Source of the DNA: Paraescarpia echinospica
Lineage: Eukaryota > Annelida > Polychaeta > Sabellida > Siboglinidae
Direction: 5' to 3'
Assembly (NCBI GenBank): GCA_020002185.1
Contig: CM034538.1
Span: 312,570-376,569, forward strand
DNA length: 64,000 bases
A program made the translations under genes and the position numbers. The number at the start of each line of letters is the position of its first letter. The first letter of the stretch is position 1. The notes below the pieces were generated by a model. The model had not been told where the DNA came from and searched no databases. It worked only from the letters and a program-made list of their open reading frames with translations. Of this stretch, positions 34,501-44,345 are shown one piece after another.

Positions 34501-37500
34501 CTCATCAATCACACATGTTCTCTTCTTTGACCCAACTTCACCCAGCCTCTTCTGGCGAGCCTCCTCAAGATACGCTGTGTACCTTGAGCGTGAGGCACGG
34601 CACGATACCAGCAGTTCCTAGTTGATGTCAACGGCCATGATGCCACCGACTGAGGTGAGATAGTCATTCACAAGACGTTCTGCAATGAATGTCTCATGGC
34701 ACATGTTGGTCCGCTCCATCTGCTTGTTTACGGAAAATCCTCGCTCTACACATGTGTTGTCTGCAAAAAACTGATGTAGGAGTGTTGCGCTTGCGCTAGA
34801 TTGCTGCTGCATATGCTTCTTGTGTTGGTCGGATTTCGAGTGGCTTTCCAAAGCGTACTTGTCGACATTCGCAATGTTCAGTCGTTTCTTGCAAAGATTG
34901 CACATTGCGACCTTGTCACCTGTGCGATCTTTTGCTACCCAATCTTTAAATTTTGCATGAACCAACCATTCGTCGCGAAACTTACAATTTCCGTGTTGAC
35001 GAGGCATGATCACAAACGTCGTAACATGTGCAAATTCAAAAGCCGGAATGAGTTTCGAAATTAAAAATGATGGCGTAGTGTAGAAAATAAAAAGAGAACA
35101 CGGCTCTAATTGGTCAATCACTCCTGAACGAACCAATATAAAACGTTGTAGGCTTGTAGCACTAGCCTATTTCATGTGGCGCCATCTACTGAATCAAGTA
35201 ACCACCAATTTGTCATCTCCGCCATTTTTATTTACAATCCGCCGATTTTTAAGACAAACATTAGTAAGTTACTGTAACGATTGTTTGACAAAATGCTAGT
35301 AAAGATTATATCGTCATACAACTCGCTATCAATGTGCTTGAAAATTCTGGAAAATCGGATTCAAGAACATTCAGTCAAATTCAAGAACATTCGAGGGTAC
35401 TCGAACGAAAAAACGAAATTCAAGAACATTCGAGACTTTTGGCGACCTGTGCGAACCCTGGGTAGAAGAGATAGGGTCAAGAGAGTTCTTGAAATAGAGG
35501 GGTGAACAGCCAAGAATTTTAACTTACTCAATTTTGTTGGACTCGTAAGAATGAACAAACTTGCTCCACTCTCCCACTATCTTGAATGTTTCTGGCTGGT
35601 ATTTTGTGAGGTTGTGGTGCATGTCTTTGTAGGCCACCTGCACAAACATGGACATAATTTACAACATGCCTTCAGAACATTTACAATTTACAACATGCCT
35701 TCAGAACATTTACATAATTTACAACATGCCTCGTGAAGAAAAACATCAGTCACAAGATGCCTCCTGAATAAACATTTGTCATTTACAACATCCTTCAAAA
35801 TGACTACTGGACAACACCACACAGACTTGAAGTAATCAATTTTGTTGCTTATCAATGCTTGATGAAGAGCATTTACAAGTAACTGTACCTTAACACACAC
35901 ATCAGAAATAGCTATATAGCTATCATACATTCCTGGCACTCTGGGATATAGCTATCATACATTCCTGTCAATCTGGGATATTGCTATCATACATTCCTGG
36001 CACTCTGGGATATAGCTATCATACATTCCTGTCAATCTGGGATATTGCTATCATACATTCCTGGTAAGCTGGGATATAGCTATCATACATTCCTGGCAAT
36101 ATGTGATATAGCTATCATATATTCCTGGTAATCTGGGATATAGCTATCATACATTCCTGGCAATCTGGGATATAGCTATCATACATTCCTGTCAATCTGG
36201 GATATAGCTATCATACATTCCTGGTTAGCTGGGATATAGCTATCATGCATTCCTGGTAAGCTGGGATATAGCTATCATACATTCCTGGTAAGCTGGGATA
36301 TAGCTATCATACATTCCTGGTAAGCTGGGATATAGCTATCATACATTCCTGCCTTGACTGCATTGATAGTAGGGCTCCACGCCTGGGTATGTTTTTTAAT
36401 TAGACAATGATGGTTTTCTATTCGTCGACTGTCTTTTATGATGCCCTATTTGTGAAACTCTATCAGTTGACTTTTGACTCACCTTGTTGGCAGCCGTCAC
36501 GTCGACAACCACTTCATCGGCATCAAGATTTTTACTCTCAAACAGGTAGTCAGCATGAGCAAGGTGGAATGCATCTACACCCTTTTCCATCCAAAACTTG
36601 AGGGTTTTCTGTTAAAGCCACACAATAAAAAAGGTAAGTGCTAGTTTTTACACAGCACAGTATCCAGTCCTTAGGACTGCTCAAAGCGCTTTACACTTTA
36701 CTCCATGGCAGACCTGTTCAATCAAACACCATCTCGACTTCTATGAGAAGCTTTCAGCCACACTGCAATTAATGCACGAAGACTATTCATACACAAATAT
36801 CCAACATCATGGAAATGGTTAGACATGGAGGTGCACCCCCCATCTGCTACATCAAATCTACATAATACTGGGTCGTCTTAGACACCAGGAAGAAGGCACC
36901 AACGGCTTTAGTCTCTTCTGAAAGTCGGACAGAGAGGGGTGAACGAAACTGCACAAGTTTTGACACTGCAGTAAGTTTGTACGTGTATATGAAGTCTGGT
37001 CGGCACGACTCAGATGGGCGATCTACCACCAAGCAACTGCACCCCTGTTATAGGCATGTAAGACAGCAGCATCTCACCCACTTCTGACAGCAGCACCTCA
37101 CCCACTTCTGACAGCAGCATCTCACCCATTTCTGACAGCAGCACCTCACCCACAATCATTTTTTATGTACATGTTAATTCCAATTATATGTATCGCAGTT
37201 TCCTTGTAACCCGGCCAATCTTGAAACCTGGCCATATCTAAATAATTCTACTGTCAGCACATCCAGTGACATACAAATGCTTGCTACAATGGTAAATGCT
37301 ATGTCAGTCAGACAGCATAATGGCAGTACCAAGATAGAAACTGGAGTCTACTACAACTCACCTGCAGTTCGGAGACAACCACCGTGTTGCGTAGATTCAA
37401 GTCCGGCTGGTCAGGGAAGAACTGGTGCAGATAGAACTCCTGTCTCAGGTCGTCAAAGGTCCACGCAGACTCACCATAGATGTTCCTCTGGCAAACAAAC

Positions 37501-40140
37501 ACAGCACTCGGTTCACGAGCTACATCACTGCAAGTGGCTGGTTCTTCAGGTCATGACGTTTTAAACTGACCATGCCTGTTTAACTCTTTACTGCGCAAAT
37601 GAGCCAAAACAGCCCAATGAACTCACTGCTCCTAGGCCTTTCATTTACCTCAGTCAAATCCTACTTTTACATTAGTTAACCAGTTGAACCTGGTGATCTA
37701 GGCTATACAAAGGTCAAGGGTACATGTGCTTTCGCTATCTTTTGAAAAGAATTTTGTTTGTGAATAGGGTTTATTTGGAGATAAGCTGAGTTGTGTTCAA
37801 CAAAATGAACTCGACATCGCACTCCATTTAGCAGTTTGTATTGAGGTCATTTTCCGTCAATTTCAGATATCGATGTCTGCGGCATCAGTAACGTTGACAA
37901 CAGTCAAAGTTGCTGTAATATGGTCCAACTTTAATGAACCACATAAATAATAAACTCACCCAGTTGTTTGGCGGCTGTTTCACGGTGCCCTTAACAGTGC
38001 CAGGATGCCACACGTAGAAGTTCGCATATGGGTTCGTCTTGCTCTTGCGACTTTCCTTGAACCACATGTGTTTCTTGCTTGTGTGGTTTGGCACAAAATC
38101 AATGATTAACTTCATTCCTGCATTCAGAGAAATGCAATGCATTCTTTATATCTAGTTAACGTTATTAAATTAATAGTTCCGCATGACTGTTACATGTAAT
38201 CGTTAGATCAATGAGTCAGAGACATTCACCCTCCAAGGAGGTTCCGAGACTCAATGATTCATTGGCTGACGAGCTGTCTGCAACATGAATCAAACAATTT
38301 AAATATAGTACTAGAACCGGGAATCTTCGCTCAACATACCAAACTGAAATCCGTGTAAACCTACAAATCAGGTAATACCAACCTAGTTGGTCATAATAGC
38401 CAACAAATAAATATATTTCTTATTCGTCACTAGATGTTGTTTTACATGCCACCAGAAGTGCTCATGAAATGTCCTTGGTAAAATTAAGACCTGCACCTGG
38501 AGTAGCTGCTGCAGAAGCAGTAACTTTTGAGTTACTGGTCTGGCTGATGAGAACCTTTGTCAGTGGGAGGCAAAACAAAATATTGATAGCGACAGCAACA
38601 CAAACCTTTCTTGTGCATTGCCTTGACAAGATCCTCGAAGTCTTTCATGGTGCCATAGCGTTCATCAATGGCAGTGTGGTTGACGACATTGTAACCTGCA
38701 TCAACCATGTCGGACGGGAAGAGAGGGTTTACCCACAATGCATCAACACCCAGGTCGCTTTGCAAGTAGTTCAGCTTCTTGGTTATGCCTGTGAGTAAAA
38801 ACAAGTCAAAATGTATTCAACAACAACCTCAAAATCTAATCCAAGTAAATAATACTGAGAATTTTGTTTAGCCTTTGTTACCTTTATTAGATACTTAGAT
38901 ACAACAAAAATTGCCGTGTTTCTCTACAGTTTTTCAAATTTCTTCAATTCTTGGCCCACAGACAACAGCCGTGCGAACAACAAATTGAACAATGACCTCA
39001 TGACCTTTCTTGTGTATGTAAATAACATCCCGGAACACGTTGATAGTGAATTTAGGATGTTTGCAGACGATATGAAATCTGGAGAGCCTTGATGACTGAT
39101 TTCGATCATACAGCATTACAATTTACAGCAGGACATAAACAAGTTGTGTGAGTGGATTAGACATTGGCTACTAAAATTCCATGTTGGCAAGTGCAAGTAG
39201 TAGTAACCCGCACTACCAGTACACAATGATTGGTAATAACGAAGAGACAATACTTGACAAATATACAGAGAAAGATCTAGGTGTGTGGACATCCAACAAT
39301 ATGAAGCCATCTCTACAATGCTGAAAAGCAGCAGCAGAGACAGAGTGGTTAAACACTGGAATGACTTAAAAATTCTGTTATAACTGCCACAACAACCAAT
39401 GCCTTTAAGGCCAGATTAGATAAGATATTGGAAAGCCAATGCAAAGGAAAGGATATATATGGAATAAATCAAGCCCAGCTTGTAATTATCCATTAATCTT
39501 AACTTAAGTGTAAACACACAATGTGACTATATGTATTAGTACTACTACTCTATTAATCTGATATGTGCACACTGCACTGCGCGATCTACAGATGGGTGCG
39601 CCAACAAGCCATCCCTAGATTGCGCAGCGCATTCTGAAGACAGCGTAAATCCACCAAACGCGCCCCAACCACTCATTTACATATGTATGGGGTAATGGTT
39701 AACGTCACTAAGGCCAACATCTTACCGTTAATGTCGCCAATGCCGTTGTTATCTGTATCGAGGAAGGAGCGTGGTAAGATCTGGTAGACGTTTGCTTTCT
39801 GCACCCACGTCATTTCAGGTTCTTCTGGACATCCCGGGGTTAAGACAATGATAAGGACAGCGGCAATGAGCATGGCGAACCAAATCACCCAGAAAACCAG
39901 CAAAAGAGAGCGGCGAATTTTCAACCAGAATGGATCGTCAGCAAACGCCATCAATTCTTGTTTGGTTAGCCCAGTAAACTGGGCCTTACTGATACTCGAA
40001 TCCTTCGAACCGTCAATTTTAACGCTGGGATACATCTCTTCCGATCCGTTTATGAAACACGTTTTCTCGGCGTCAACGTCTTCCATTGCGTCAGGTTTTG
40101 ACGTATTTGACGCCATGTTGTCGCCTTTATCGAGACTCAT
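28144..40140 (-). CDS. SLC3A1-like: SLC3A-type amino-acid transporter heavy chain (rBAT/4F2hc-like), 10 exons
   Basis: Type II membrane glycoprotein subunit that traffics a light-chain amino-acid transporter to the plasma membrane. Joined exons give 1,998 bp, 665 residues plus TAA, close to rBAT; ten exons also matches my memory of vertebrate SLC3A1. The start is ATG 40140 ([11 protein letters not shown]); an in-frame codon 30 bp upstream is only GTG. Residues 1-78 are cytosolic, with FWLKIRR before a membrane helix at about 79-101. Cys104 (TPGC) sits where rBAT has the cysteine that bonds the light chain. The ectodomain is glycoside-hydrolase-13-like: [74 protein letters not shown]. The nucleophile region reads [10 protein letters not shown], lacking Asp, so it is not a glucosidase. 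All junctions have GT/AG. Whether it is rBAT- or CD98-like needs a phylogeny. Confidence 0.93.
28775..28909 (-). CDS. SLC3A1-like: SLC3A-like exon 9
   Basis: 135 bp, acceptor ...gtggcag, donor gtatgtac. Encodes [20 protein letters not shown] to YLTVNVK, including the ARSPMQW block typical of the family. Confidence 0.92.
28945..29090. repeat. 33-bp minisatellite in intron 8
   Basis: Four units of acacaagtccccatcctcca plus gaggtcactacat-type tails. Confidence 0.92.
29415..29600 (-). CDS. SLC3A1-like: SLC3A-like exon 8
   Basis: 186 bp, acceptor ...tgtgcag, donor gtatgcac. Encodes [28 protein letters not shown] and FNLFGNAK. Confidence 0.92.
29685..29802. repeat. TAGTGGAGTAT minisatellite next to exon 7
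   Basis: About ten units of 11 bp (tagtggagtat/tagtggagaa) in intron 7. They end roughly 10 bp from the exon 7 donor. Confidence 0.92.
29814..30009 (-). CDS. SLC3A1-like: SLC3A-like exon 7
   Basis: 196 bp, acceptor ...tttgcag, donor gtcagt. Encodes [20 protein letters not shown] to ALWPMWM. The donor is immediately followed by a TAGTGGAGTAT minisatellite. Confidence 0.9.
30020..31210. other. Intron 6 of the SLC3A-like gene, no feature seen
   Basis: AT-rich, without recognised coding or repeat structure. Confidence 0.5.
31214..32375. repeat. Interspersed repeat in intron 6, with internal 208-bp duplication
   Basis: Same family as 16240-17045. Its first 420 bp are two tandem copies of a roughly 208-bp unit starting aagtggccctgaagtcctt (about 31226 and 31433). 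The 3' part carries gattcaatcaaatacagatt and gagatacggcagctaacgg and ends caaaggactaaaaatggg. The start coincides with the first base of the duplicated copy after the gap. Confidence 0.7.
33302..33385. repeat. Two tandem copies of a 35-37-bp unit
   Basis: aatattaattttct(at)gtttgtcacctacag is repeated twice. Confidence 0.85.
33412..33679. repeat. 133-bp tandem duplication in intron 6
   Basis: Two near-identical units begin acaccacagtcacaccat at 33412 and 33545. Confidence 0.92.
33835..34020. repeat. Short copy of the interspersed repeat
   Basis: Matches 32195-32355 almost base for base, with a 20-bp deletion near 33907 and a 14-bp insertion near 33960. Confidence 0.8.
34031..34038. repeat. 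hAT target-site duplication GGTAGAAG, left copy
   Basis: Identical to 35461-35468. Eight bp is the hAT-superfamily size. Confidence 0.92.
34039..35460 (-). mobile_element. hAT-superfamily deletion derivative
   Basis: A 1,422-bp element with short inverted ends (CAGGATTCATACAG at the left; CAGGGTTCGCACAG on the minus strand at the right) and a perfect 8-bp duplication. Subterminal copies of ttcaagaacatt occur at both ends (two left, three right) and may be transposase-binding repeats. It encodes only the two ends of a transposase. Confidence 0.92.
34282..35007 (-). pseudogene. Internally deleted hAT-type transposase remnant
   Basis: The single minus-strand frame from ATG 35007 ([20 protein letters not shown]) contains a BED-like finger [20 protein letters not shown] plus [10 protein letters not shown]. 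It then jumps to C-terminal material: [17 protein letters not shown] and [17 protein letters not shown], resembling the dimerisation end of this transposase class. An in-frame TAG at 34618-34620 is followed in the same frame by a coiled-coil-like tail ending at TGA 34282-34284. The catalytic DDE core is missing. It could act only as a DNA-binding fragment, if expressed at all. Confidence 0.75.
35461..35468. repeat. hAT target-site duplication GGTAGAAG, right copy
   Basis: Exact repeat of 34031-34038. Confidence 0.92.
35528..35637 (-). CDS. SLC3A1-like: SLC3A-like exon 6
   Basis: 110 bp, acceptor ...gtgcag, donor gtaagtt. Encodes [20 protein letters not shown] to ESNKI. It lies only 67 bp from the hAT element in the next intron. 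Confidence 0.9.
35640..35730. repeat. Short tandem repeat in intron 5
   Basis: Three copies of tttacaacatgccttcagaacat-like units of about 28-34 bp, imperfect. Confidence 0.75.
35915..36345. repeat. 31-bp minisatellite in intron 5
   Basis: About 13 units of gatatagctatcatacattc followed by ctgg(c/t)aa(t/g)ctgg, with single-base variants. The copy at 52061-52491 has the same units in the same order. Confidence 0.95.
36483..36608 (-). CDS. SLC3A1-like: SLC3A-like exon 5
   Basis: 126 bp, acceptor ...taacag, donor gtgagtc. Encodes [20 protein letters not shown] to VTAANK, the segment that in hydrolases carries the catalytic Asp (absent here). Confidence 0.92.
36636..36840 (-). mobile_element. 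SINE-like copy in intron 4
   Basis: The tail block cagtccttaggactgctcaa then agcgctttacac matches the reverse complement of the SINE tail at 58287-58342 and is also found at 63510-63680. The second haplotype copy lacks 64 bp at about 36790-36853. Confidence 0.7.
37062..37156. repeat. 26-bp tandem repeat in intron 4
   Basis: Four units of acagcagc(a)tctcacccacttctg. Confidence 0.9.
37362..37487 (-). CDS. SLC3A1-like: SLC3A-like exon 4
   Basis: 126 bp, acceptor ...gccag, donor gtgagttg. Encodes [18 protein letters not shown] to VVVSELQ. Confidence 0.92.
37960..38117 (-). CDS. SLC3A1-like: SLC3A-like exon 3
   Basis: 158 bp after acceptor ...gaatgcag and before donor gtgagttt. Encodes [19 protein letters not shown] to PPNNW. 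Confidence 0.92.
38606..38788 (-). CDS. SLC3A1-like: SLC3A-like exon 2
   Basis: 183 bp between acceptor ...actcacag and donor gtttgtg. Encodes [20 protein letters not shown] through [11 protein letters not shown]. Confidence 0.92.
38985..39475 (+). mobile_element. LINE reverse-transcriptase remnant in intron 1
   Basis: The plus-strand translation shows [59 protein letters not shown] and [19 protein letters not shown], with stops between them. It is antisense to the host gene and inactive. Confidence 0.8.
39726..40140 (-). CDS. SLC3A1-like: SLC3A-like exon 1 (N-terminus, membrane helix)
   Basis: 415 bp from ATG 40138-40140 to the donor gtaagatg. Covers the cytosolic tail, transmembrane helix, Cys104 and the start of the barrel, ending in GIGDIN. 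Confidence 0.92.
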
Positions 40141-41290
40141 GTTTGACTTCGCAGTTTCGCACCCACGCACTGCCAGTATTGGTGTAGAAACGAATAATTC
40201 TTACGCAGCACAGACTTGCTGAAGGTCAACTCCCCTACAGCCTCGTTATGGATTGCCACAAAAATAGCCCACTATCACGCCGCGATCACGCTTCGCAGAG
40301 AAATGGGCTAATAACTGTGGCACCACCTAATGGATGGTGCAGAGAGGATCTAGACTCACTTCGGTCTAGGTTATGTGAGGTGGCAGCACCAAGCATCAAG
40401 CATTCCAGGTGGGGCGACGGTTGTTGAAAAGAAAGAATTTTAAACAAGGGTTAGGCCTGGCTAACTTTAACCGATATTAAGAAACTTGCAAAAAAGGCAA
40501 GCATGACCACCAGGACAAATGTTGCACAACATTCAAGTCAAGCCAAGTCAAATAGTTTATTCAAACAATTCGAACACGATGAATGCACAATTTAATTATT
40601 AATGTATAATTCTACTCTGCAACATAAATATACAATTAATGCAAATTTGTAGGATGCGTGCATGTTACCCCATATTTCTACACAATACAATAAATACGGC
40701 AAAACATAGTGGAATATGGCATGTACATGCATTCAGTTGTTTAAGCAAACAACTATTTTTGAAATGCCATTATCGAGGGTTTAAGGGCAAAAAATGGTAA
40801 ACGCGCCATTTCTGAAATTTCACCCGAACAGGGATGAGTAGTGGAAAGCGAGCAAGTCACATTTTATATTAAAGGAACTAAAAACAAGGCACTAGCTAAA
40901 ATCCATTTCCATGTGTGCACAAAATAATATAAACGTATAACATTGTATGGAACATTTAATTGGCAACATAAAAACATACAGAAAATACATTTATTGAATA
41001 AATCACATTTTAAATCCGTTTGTGTTGCGATTCCCGCGGAAAGTTGAGATTTAATTAGCTAGGCGATCACGTGGTATTGTTACGTCATAGTAGAGGTAAA
41101 CCCGCAAGAACCGGCCCTTTCGATGCACCAGGTCAGTTGCACGGCGTGTAATGTGGAATGATTAACTTATTGAGTTCTGATTTTTTTATGGAAATAAAAA
41201 TATACAGCAGGATGTAATATAATATGAATTCAAGTAATAGGGTTTGTTATCCCCGTTAACAAAGATTCAATAAATATTAATTTTCATGTT
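40141..41290. other. Upstream region of the SLC3A-like gene
   Basis: Contains the 5' UTR and promoter of the minus-strand gene, but no TATA box is obvious. No other feature was recognised. Confidence 0.4.
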
Positions 41291-41293
41291 TTG

Positions 41294-41294
<1 letters not shown>

Positions 41295-41338
<44 letters not shown>

Positions 41339-41348
41339 TCTCTTTCAT
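41295..41348. repeat. (CT)n microsatellite
   Basis: A CT run with one interruption. Also at 57377-57430 in the second copy. Confidence 0.97.
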
Positions 41349-41889
41349 TTCGAATTCATAAGATATTCCAACATTATGTACAAATCTCCATTTAAACTCT
41401 GAGGATAAAATACTAATCTCAAGAATCTTGTTGGTTGTGTCAACACCAACAACATGGATAGGCCCTATATATAGGGTTTATCGATATATCGCTTTTTGCC
41501 CTGAAATACTTCATATGATCAACATTTATTTTTATGTTTTGCCTGTAAATTGTAAACTATGCAGTTACATATACACATCAGTTCAACAGTTATTTTGGCT
41601 TTGTGCTTGGACAAGCGACGGAGCGTAGGTTTACCGTTTCATATAATGTATACTTTCCAAAAGAATAATGAAGTTTCTTGAATAGAAATAAACATATCTA
41701 ATGTCATGTTACATGATATCTGGACGTAAATCGATTAAAACAAACTGTTTTGCTGCATTGTTGTTAGTTGTGATGTATTTATATTGTTATGAACAAGGTT
41801 GAACTTCAGGTGATGCGGCAGCGCCGTAGGGGCTTACTTCCTGCATTGAAGACCAATATTTAACCAACTCTGATATATCAACCCATTCA

Positions 41890-41975
41890 TTTCTTTCTTT
41901 CTGTTTCTTTCTTTCTTTAATTATTTCTTTTTTGTCATTTGTTTGTTTGTTTATTCATTTATTTAAATTTATTTC

Positions 41976-42007
<32 letters not shown>
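41890..42007. repeat. (TTTC)n and (TA)n tracts
   Basis: A CTTT/GTTT/ATTT-rich stretch ends in a TA run at 41981-42007. Confidence 0.9.
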
Positions 42008-42011
<4 letters not shown>

Positions 42012-42027
42012 ACATCAGTAAACAGTT

Positions 42028-42204
42028 GAGCGCAGTGGCGCAGTAGCTAGAGCATCGGACTCTCAACTGACAGATCCCGGGTTCGAATTCCTTGCTGCCG
42101 TGTCGAACCCTGGGCAAGTTCGTACAATCATGTATGCATGAGTACATAATAATTGCGGATTGGCTTAATGCTTCCCAGGGAACAGGTCTGCCAGAGAATA
42201 AAGT
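42028..42204 (+). mobile_element. tRNA-derived SINE, 3' end cut at 42204
   Basis: The head has GTGGCGCAGTAGCTAGAGC (A box) and CGGGTTCGAATTCC (B box). The copy at 58110-58342 continues with the family tail, whereas this one ends at 42204 and unrelated sequence follows. Confidence 0.82.
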
Positions 42205-42249
42205 AGTAGTAAAGGAGGTTAAGTACCGCGCATGGTTGTCGCGTCGCAG

Positions 42250-42330
42250 AGCAAGAGCAAAGGTACCCGGATGTAGGTCAAGGTAAAGTACCCGGATGTA
42301 GGTCAAGGTCAAGTACCCGGATGTAGGTCA
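42250..42330. repeat. 27-bp tandem repeat
   Basis: Three units of gtacccggatgtaggtcaag. Confidence 0.9.
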
Positions 42331-42975
42331 GGTCACGTGGCGCCCCCTACCGGAATTTTTCGGAACTAGAATGGCACGCCACCTAGCGGATTTTTTCGGA
42401 ACTAAAATATTCCCGCCAAAAATATAACCGCGCCCCCTGTCGGATAGTTGGTGAACTAATTATTTCCCGCCAAAACCAAAATAGCGCCACCTAGCGGAAT
42501 TTTTCGCTACTAACATATTTCCCGCTAATAATTTCCCGCCATAACTAAAACAGCTCCCCCTACCGGAATTGTTCGGAACTAAAATAGCGCCACCTGTCGG
42601 ATAGTTGGTGAACAAAATTATTTCCCACCAAAACCAAAATAGCTCCCCCTGGCGGATAGTTGGTAAACTAAATTATTTCCCGCAAAAAAAAAATTATTTC
42701 CCGCCAAACTAAAACAGCGCCCCCTATCGAAATTTTTCTATGAACTAAATCAGCGCCACCTAGCGGAATTTTGGGGGAACTAAAATAGGTTGACCCGTGG
42801 CGCCCCTATCGGTATTTTTCGGAACTAATTATGCAAGTGGTGCCATCTTGTGGACAAGTTGTGAAGTAAATGTAGGAGTACTGCAAATATTCGTGTCTCT
42901 TGCACGCTTGCGTGCAATAGAGCCCCCTGACGGATACATCACGAACTACAAACATCATCCCCTAGTGGACAAATG
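42330..42975. repeat. Degenerate array with about 12 CTCF-like motifs
   Basis: Irregular units of 35-60 bp alternate TAGCGCCACCTAGCGGA-type blocks with ttcggaactaaaat and tttcccgccaaaacc spacers. Motif starts are near 42338, 42371, 42428, 42481, 42549, 42584, 42639, 42712, 42752, 42798, 42838 and 42918, all in one orientation. The block resembles the CTCF core TAGCGCC(A/C)(C/T)CT(A/G)GTGG. It may instead be an ordinary satellite. Confidence 0.65.
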
Positions 42976-42990
42976 TTCGTTCGGTACGAC

Positions 42991-42996
42991 CACGTG
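42991..42996. promoter_or_regulatory. E-box CACGTG
   Basis: CACGTGAC lies 24 bp upstream of a TATA box, a usual spacing for a proximal promoter element. Confidence 0.4.
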
Positions 42997-43019
42997 ACCT
43001 TTATGTTCTGTCGAACTGT

Positions 43020-43028
43020 TATAAAAGG
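43020..43028 (+). promoter_or_regulatory. TATA box TATAAAAGG
   Basis: A consensus TATA box 46 bp upstream of the first ATG (43074). It predicts a transcription start near 43050 and a very short 5' UTR. Confidence 0.7.
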
Positions 43029-43073
43029 CCTGCGTCTGTTTTTTTGTGGTCATAATATCTTACATTTTGGAAG

Positions 43074-44188
43074 ATGAACAACATGGCTAGTGATGACGTC
43101 CGACAAGGGATTTTGCTACCGAAGGCGCAGCCTTCTCCGGCTACGGGACCACTCGATCTCTCGACCCCGACAATCAACCCGGACCAACAACCAACGACCA
43201 GTTCAACGACCAGTCCGACGACCAGTTCAACGACCAGTTCGACGACCAAACCAATTTCGTCTCTGTCATCAGCTCCGTCAACCGACCCAATCATCAACCT
43301 GACATCGTCACCTCCGACGAAGCGTCAGAAGCTGTTGCCTCGTTATACTTGTTGTATGTGTGGCAGTACCTTCAAGTATAAAGGAAATCGGCCCGCTCAT
43401 GTGAAGCAGGGCTGCTGTCAAAGGAAGCAAGATAAACAGCGGCGACGTAAAGAACAACTTGAAGAACAGCTTGAAGAACAACTTGAAGAGATAACAGTAA
43501 GCTTCAATTTTTCATAGTGTTCAAATGGTATTCATGCTATTTTGTTAGAACATTGTCAAAAGAACATAATATTATATTTTTTCTTATACATACCAGTTGA
43601 CCATTCATTATTAAGCTCATTCCTTCACTGTTTCAGCGTATCATCAACCTGACATCGTCACCTCCGACGAAGCGTCAGAAGCTGTTGCCTCGTTATACTT
43701 GCTGTATGTATGGCAGTACCTTCAAGTATAAAGGGAATCGGTCCGCTCATGTGAATCAGGGCTGCTGTCAAAGGAAGCAAGATAAACAGCGGCGACGTAA
43801 AGAACAACTTGAAGAGATAATAGTAAGTTTCAATTTATCATAGTGTTCAAATGTTATTCATGTCATTTTGTTAGAACATTTTTCAAAAGACCATAATATT
43901 ATATTTTTTCTTATACATATCAGTTGACCATTCATTACTAAGCTCATCTCGTTACTGTTTCAGCGACAAGAAAAGGAGGGCATCGCTACTGCTGACAGTG
44001 TTCCAACTACCTCTGCGTCACGAAAACGTCGACGGTCACTGTCATCTTCAGCATCACCATCTGTCAACCGACCACCATCACAGTTGTACCACGATAGTAC
44101 TATACCTAACGTCATCCTGAAATCACACATCACGTCCATGAACTCAGACCAATTAGATGGTGAAAGACTGTTTGAGTGTTTTTGTTAG
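43074..44188 (+). CDS. Unrecognised TATA-driven gene: PLDLS motif, C2HC finger, coiled coil
   Basis: Predicted exons are 43074-43496, 43637-43822 and 43964-44188, all joining in phase 0 (277 residues). Exon 1 starts at ATG 43074 and encodes GPLDLSTP, a CtBP-binding type motif, at about residue 26, a Thr/Ser-rich linker, a basic TKRQKLLPR patch, a finger C-x2-C-x12-H-x4-C (YTCCMCGSTFKYKGNRPAH) and an EEQLEEQLEE helix. Exon 2 duplicates the second half of exon 1, but a finger cysteine is Tyr (CCMYGS). Exon 3 has a basic KRRRSLSSS stretch and ends FECFC-stop after a T5 run. One extra T would open a further 45 codons ending at 44325. A nuclear corepressor-type adaptor is possible, but this is inference. 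It may also be a gene of a mobile block. Confidence 0.6.
43297..43963. repeat. Intragenic tandem duplication of exon end plus intron
   Basis: The unit from atcatcaacctgacatcg through the intron to tttcag is repeated: 43297-43636 and 43641-43963. Both exon halves and both introns align. The second unit lacks 18-21 bp of the EEQLEE coding repeat. Confidence 0.92.
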
Positions 44189-44345
44189 ACGCAGGTGTGA
44201 AACTATCCGACGTGACAGTCGAACAGTTGTGTAATATCAATACTTGGTTGCAAGAATCCGTTTCGAAACAGTGGCGAAACACTATGAAACATATGGTTCT
44301 TGCAGTTATGGAGCGTGACATGTAAATACGTTTGTGTTGTTCACG

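Noticed and set aside
35940..36345. CRISPR-like array (regular 31-bp periodicity)
   Set aside because: The units are contiguous without unique spacers, in an intron of an animal gene; it is a minisatellite.
42028..42120. tRNA gene with A and B boxes
   Set aside because: The tRNA-like head has a long unrelated body and recurring tail, so it is a SINE. The same judgement holds at 23081 and 26311-26385.
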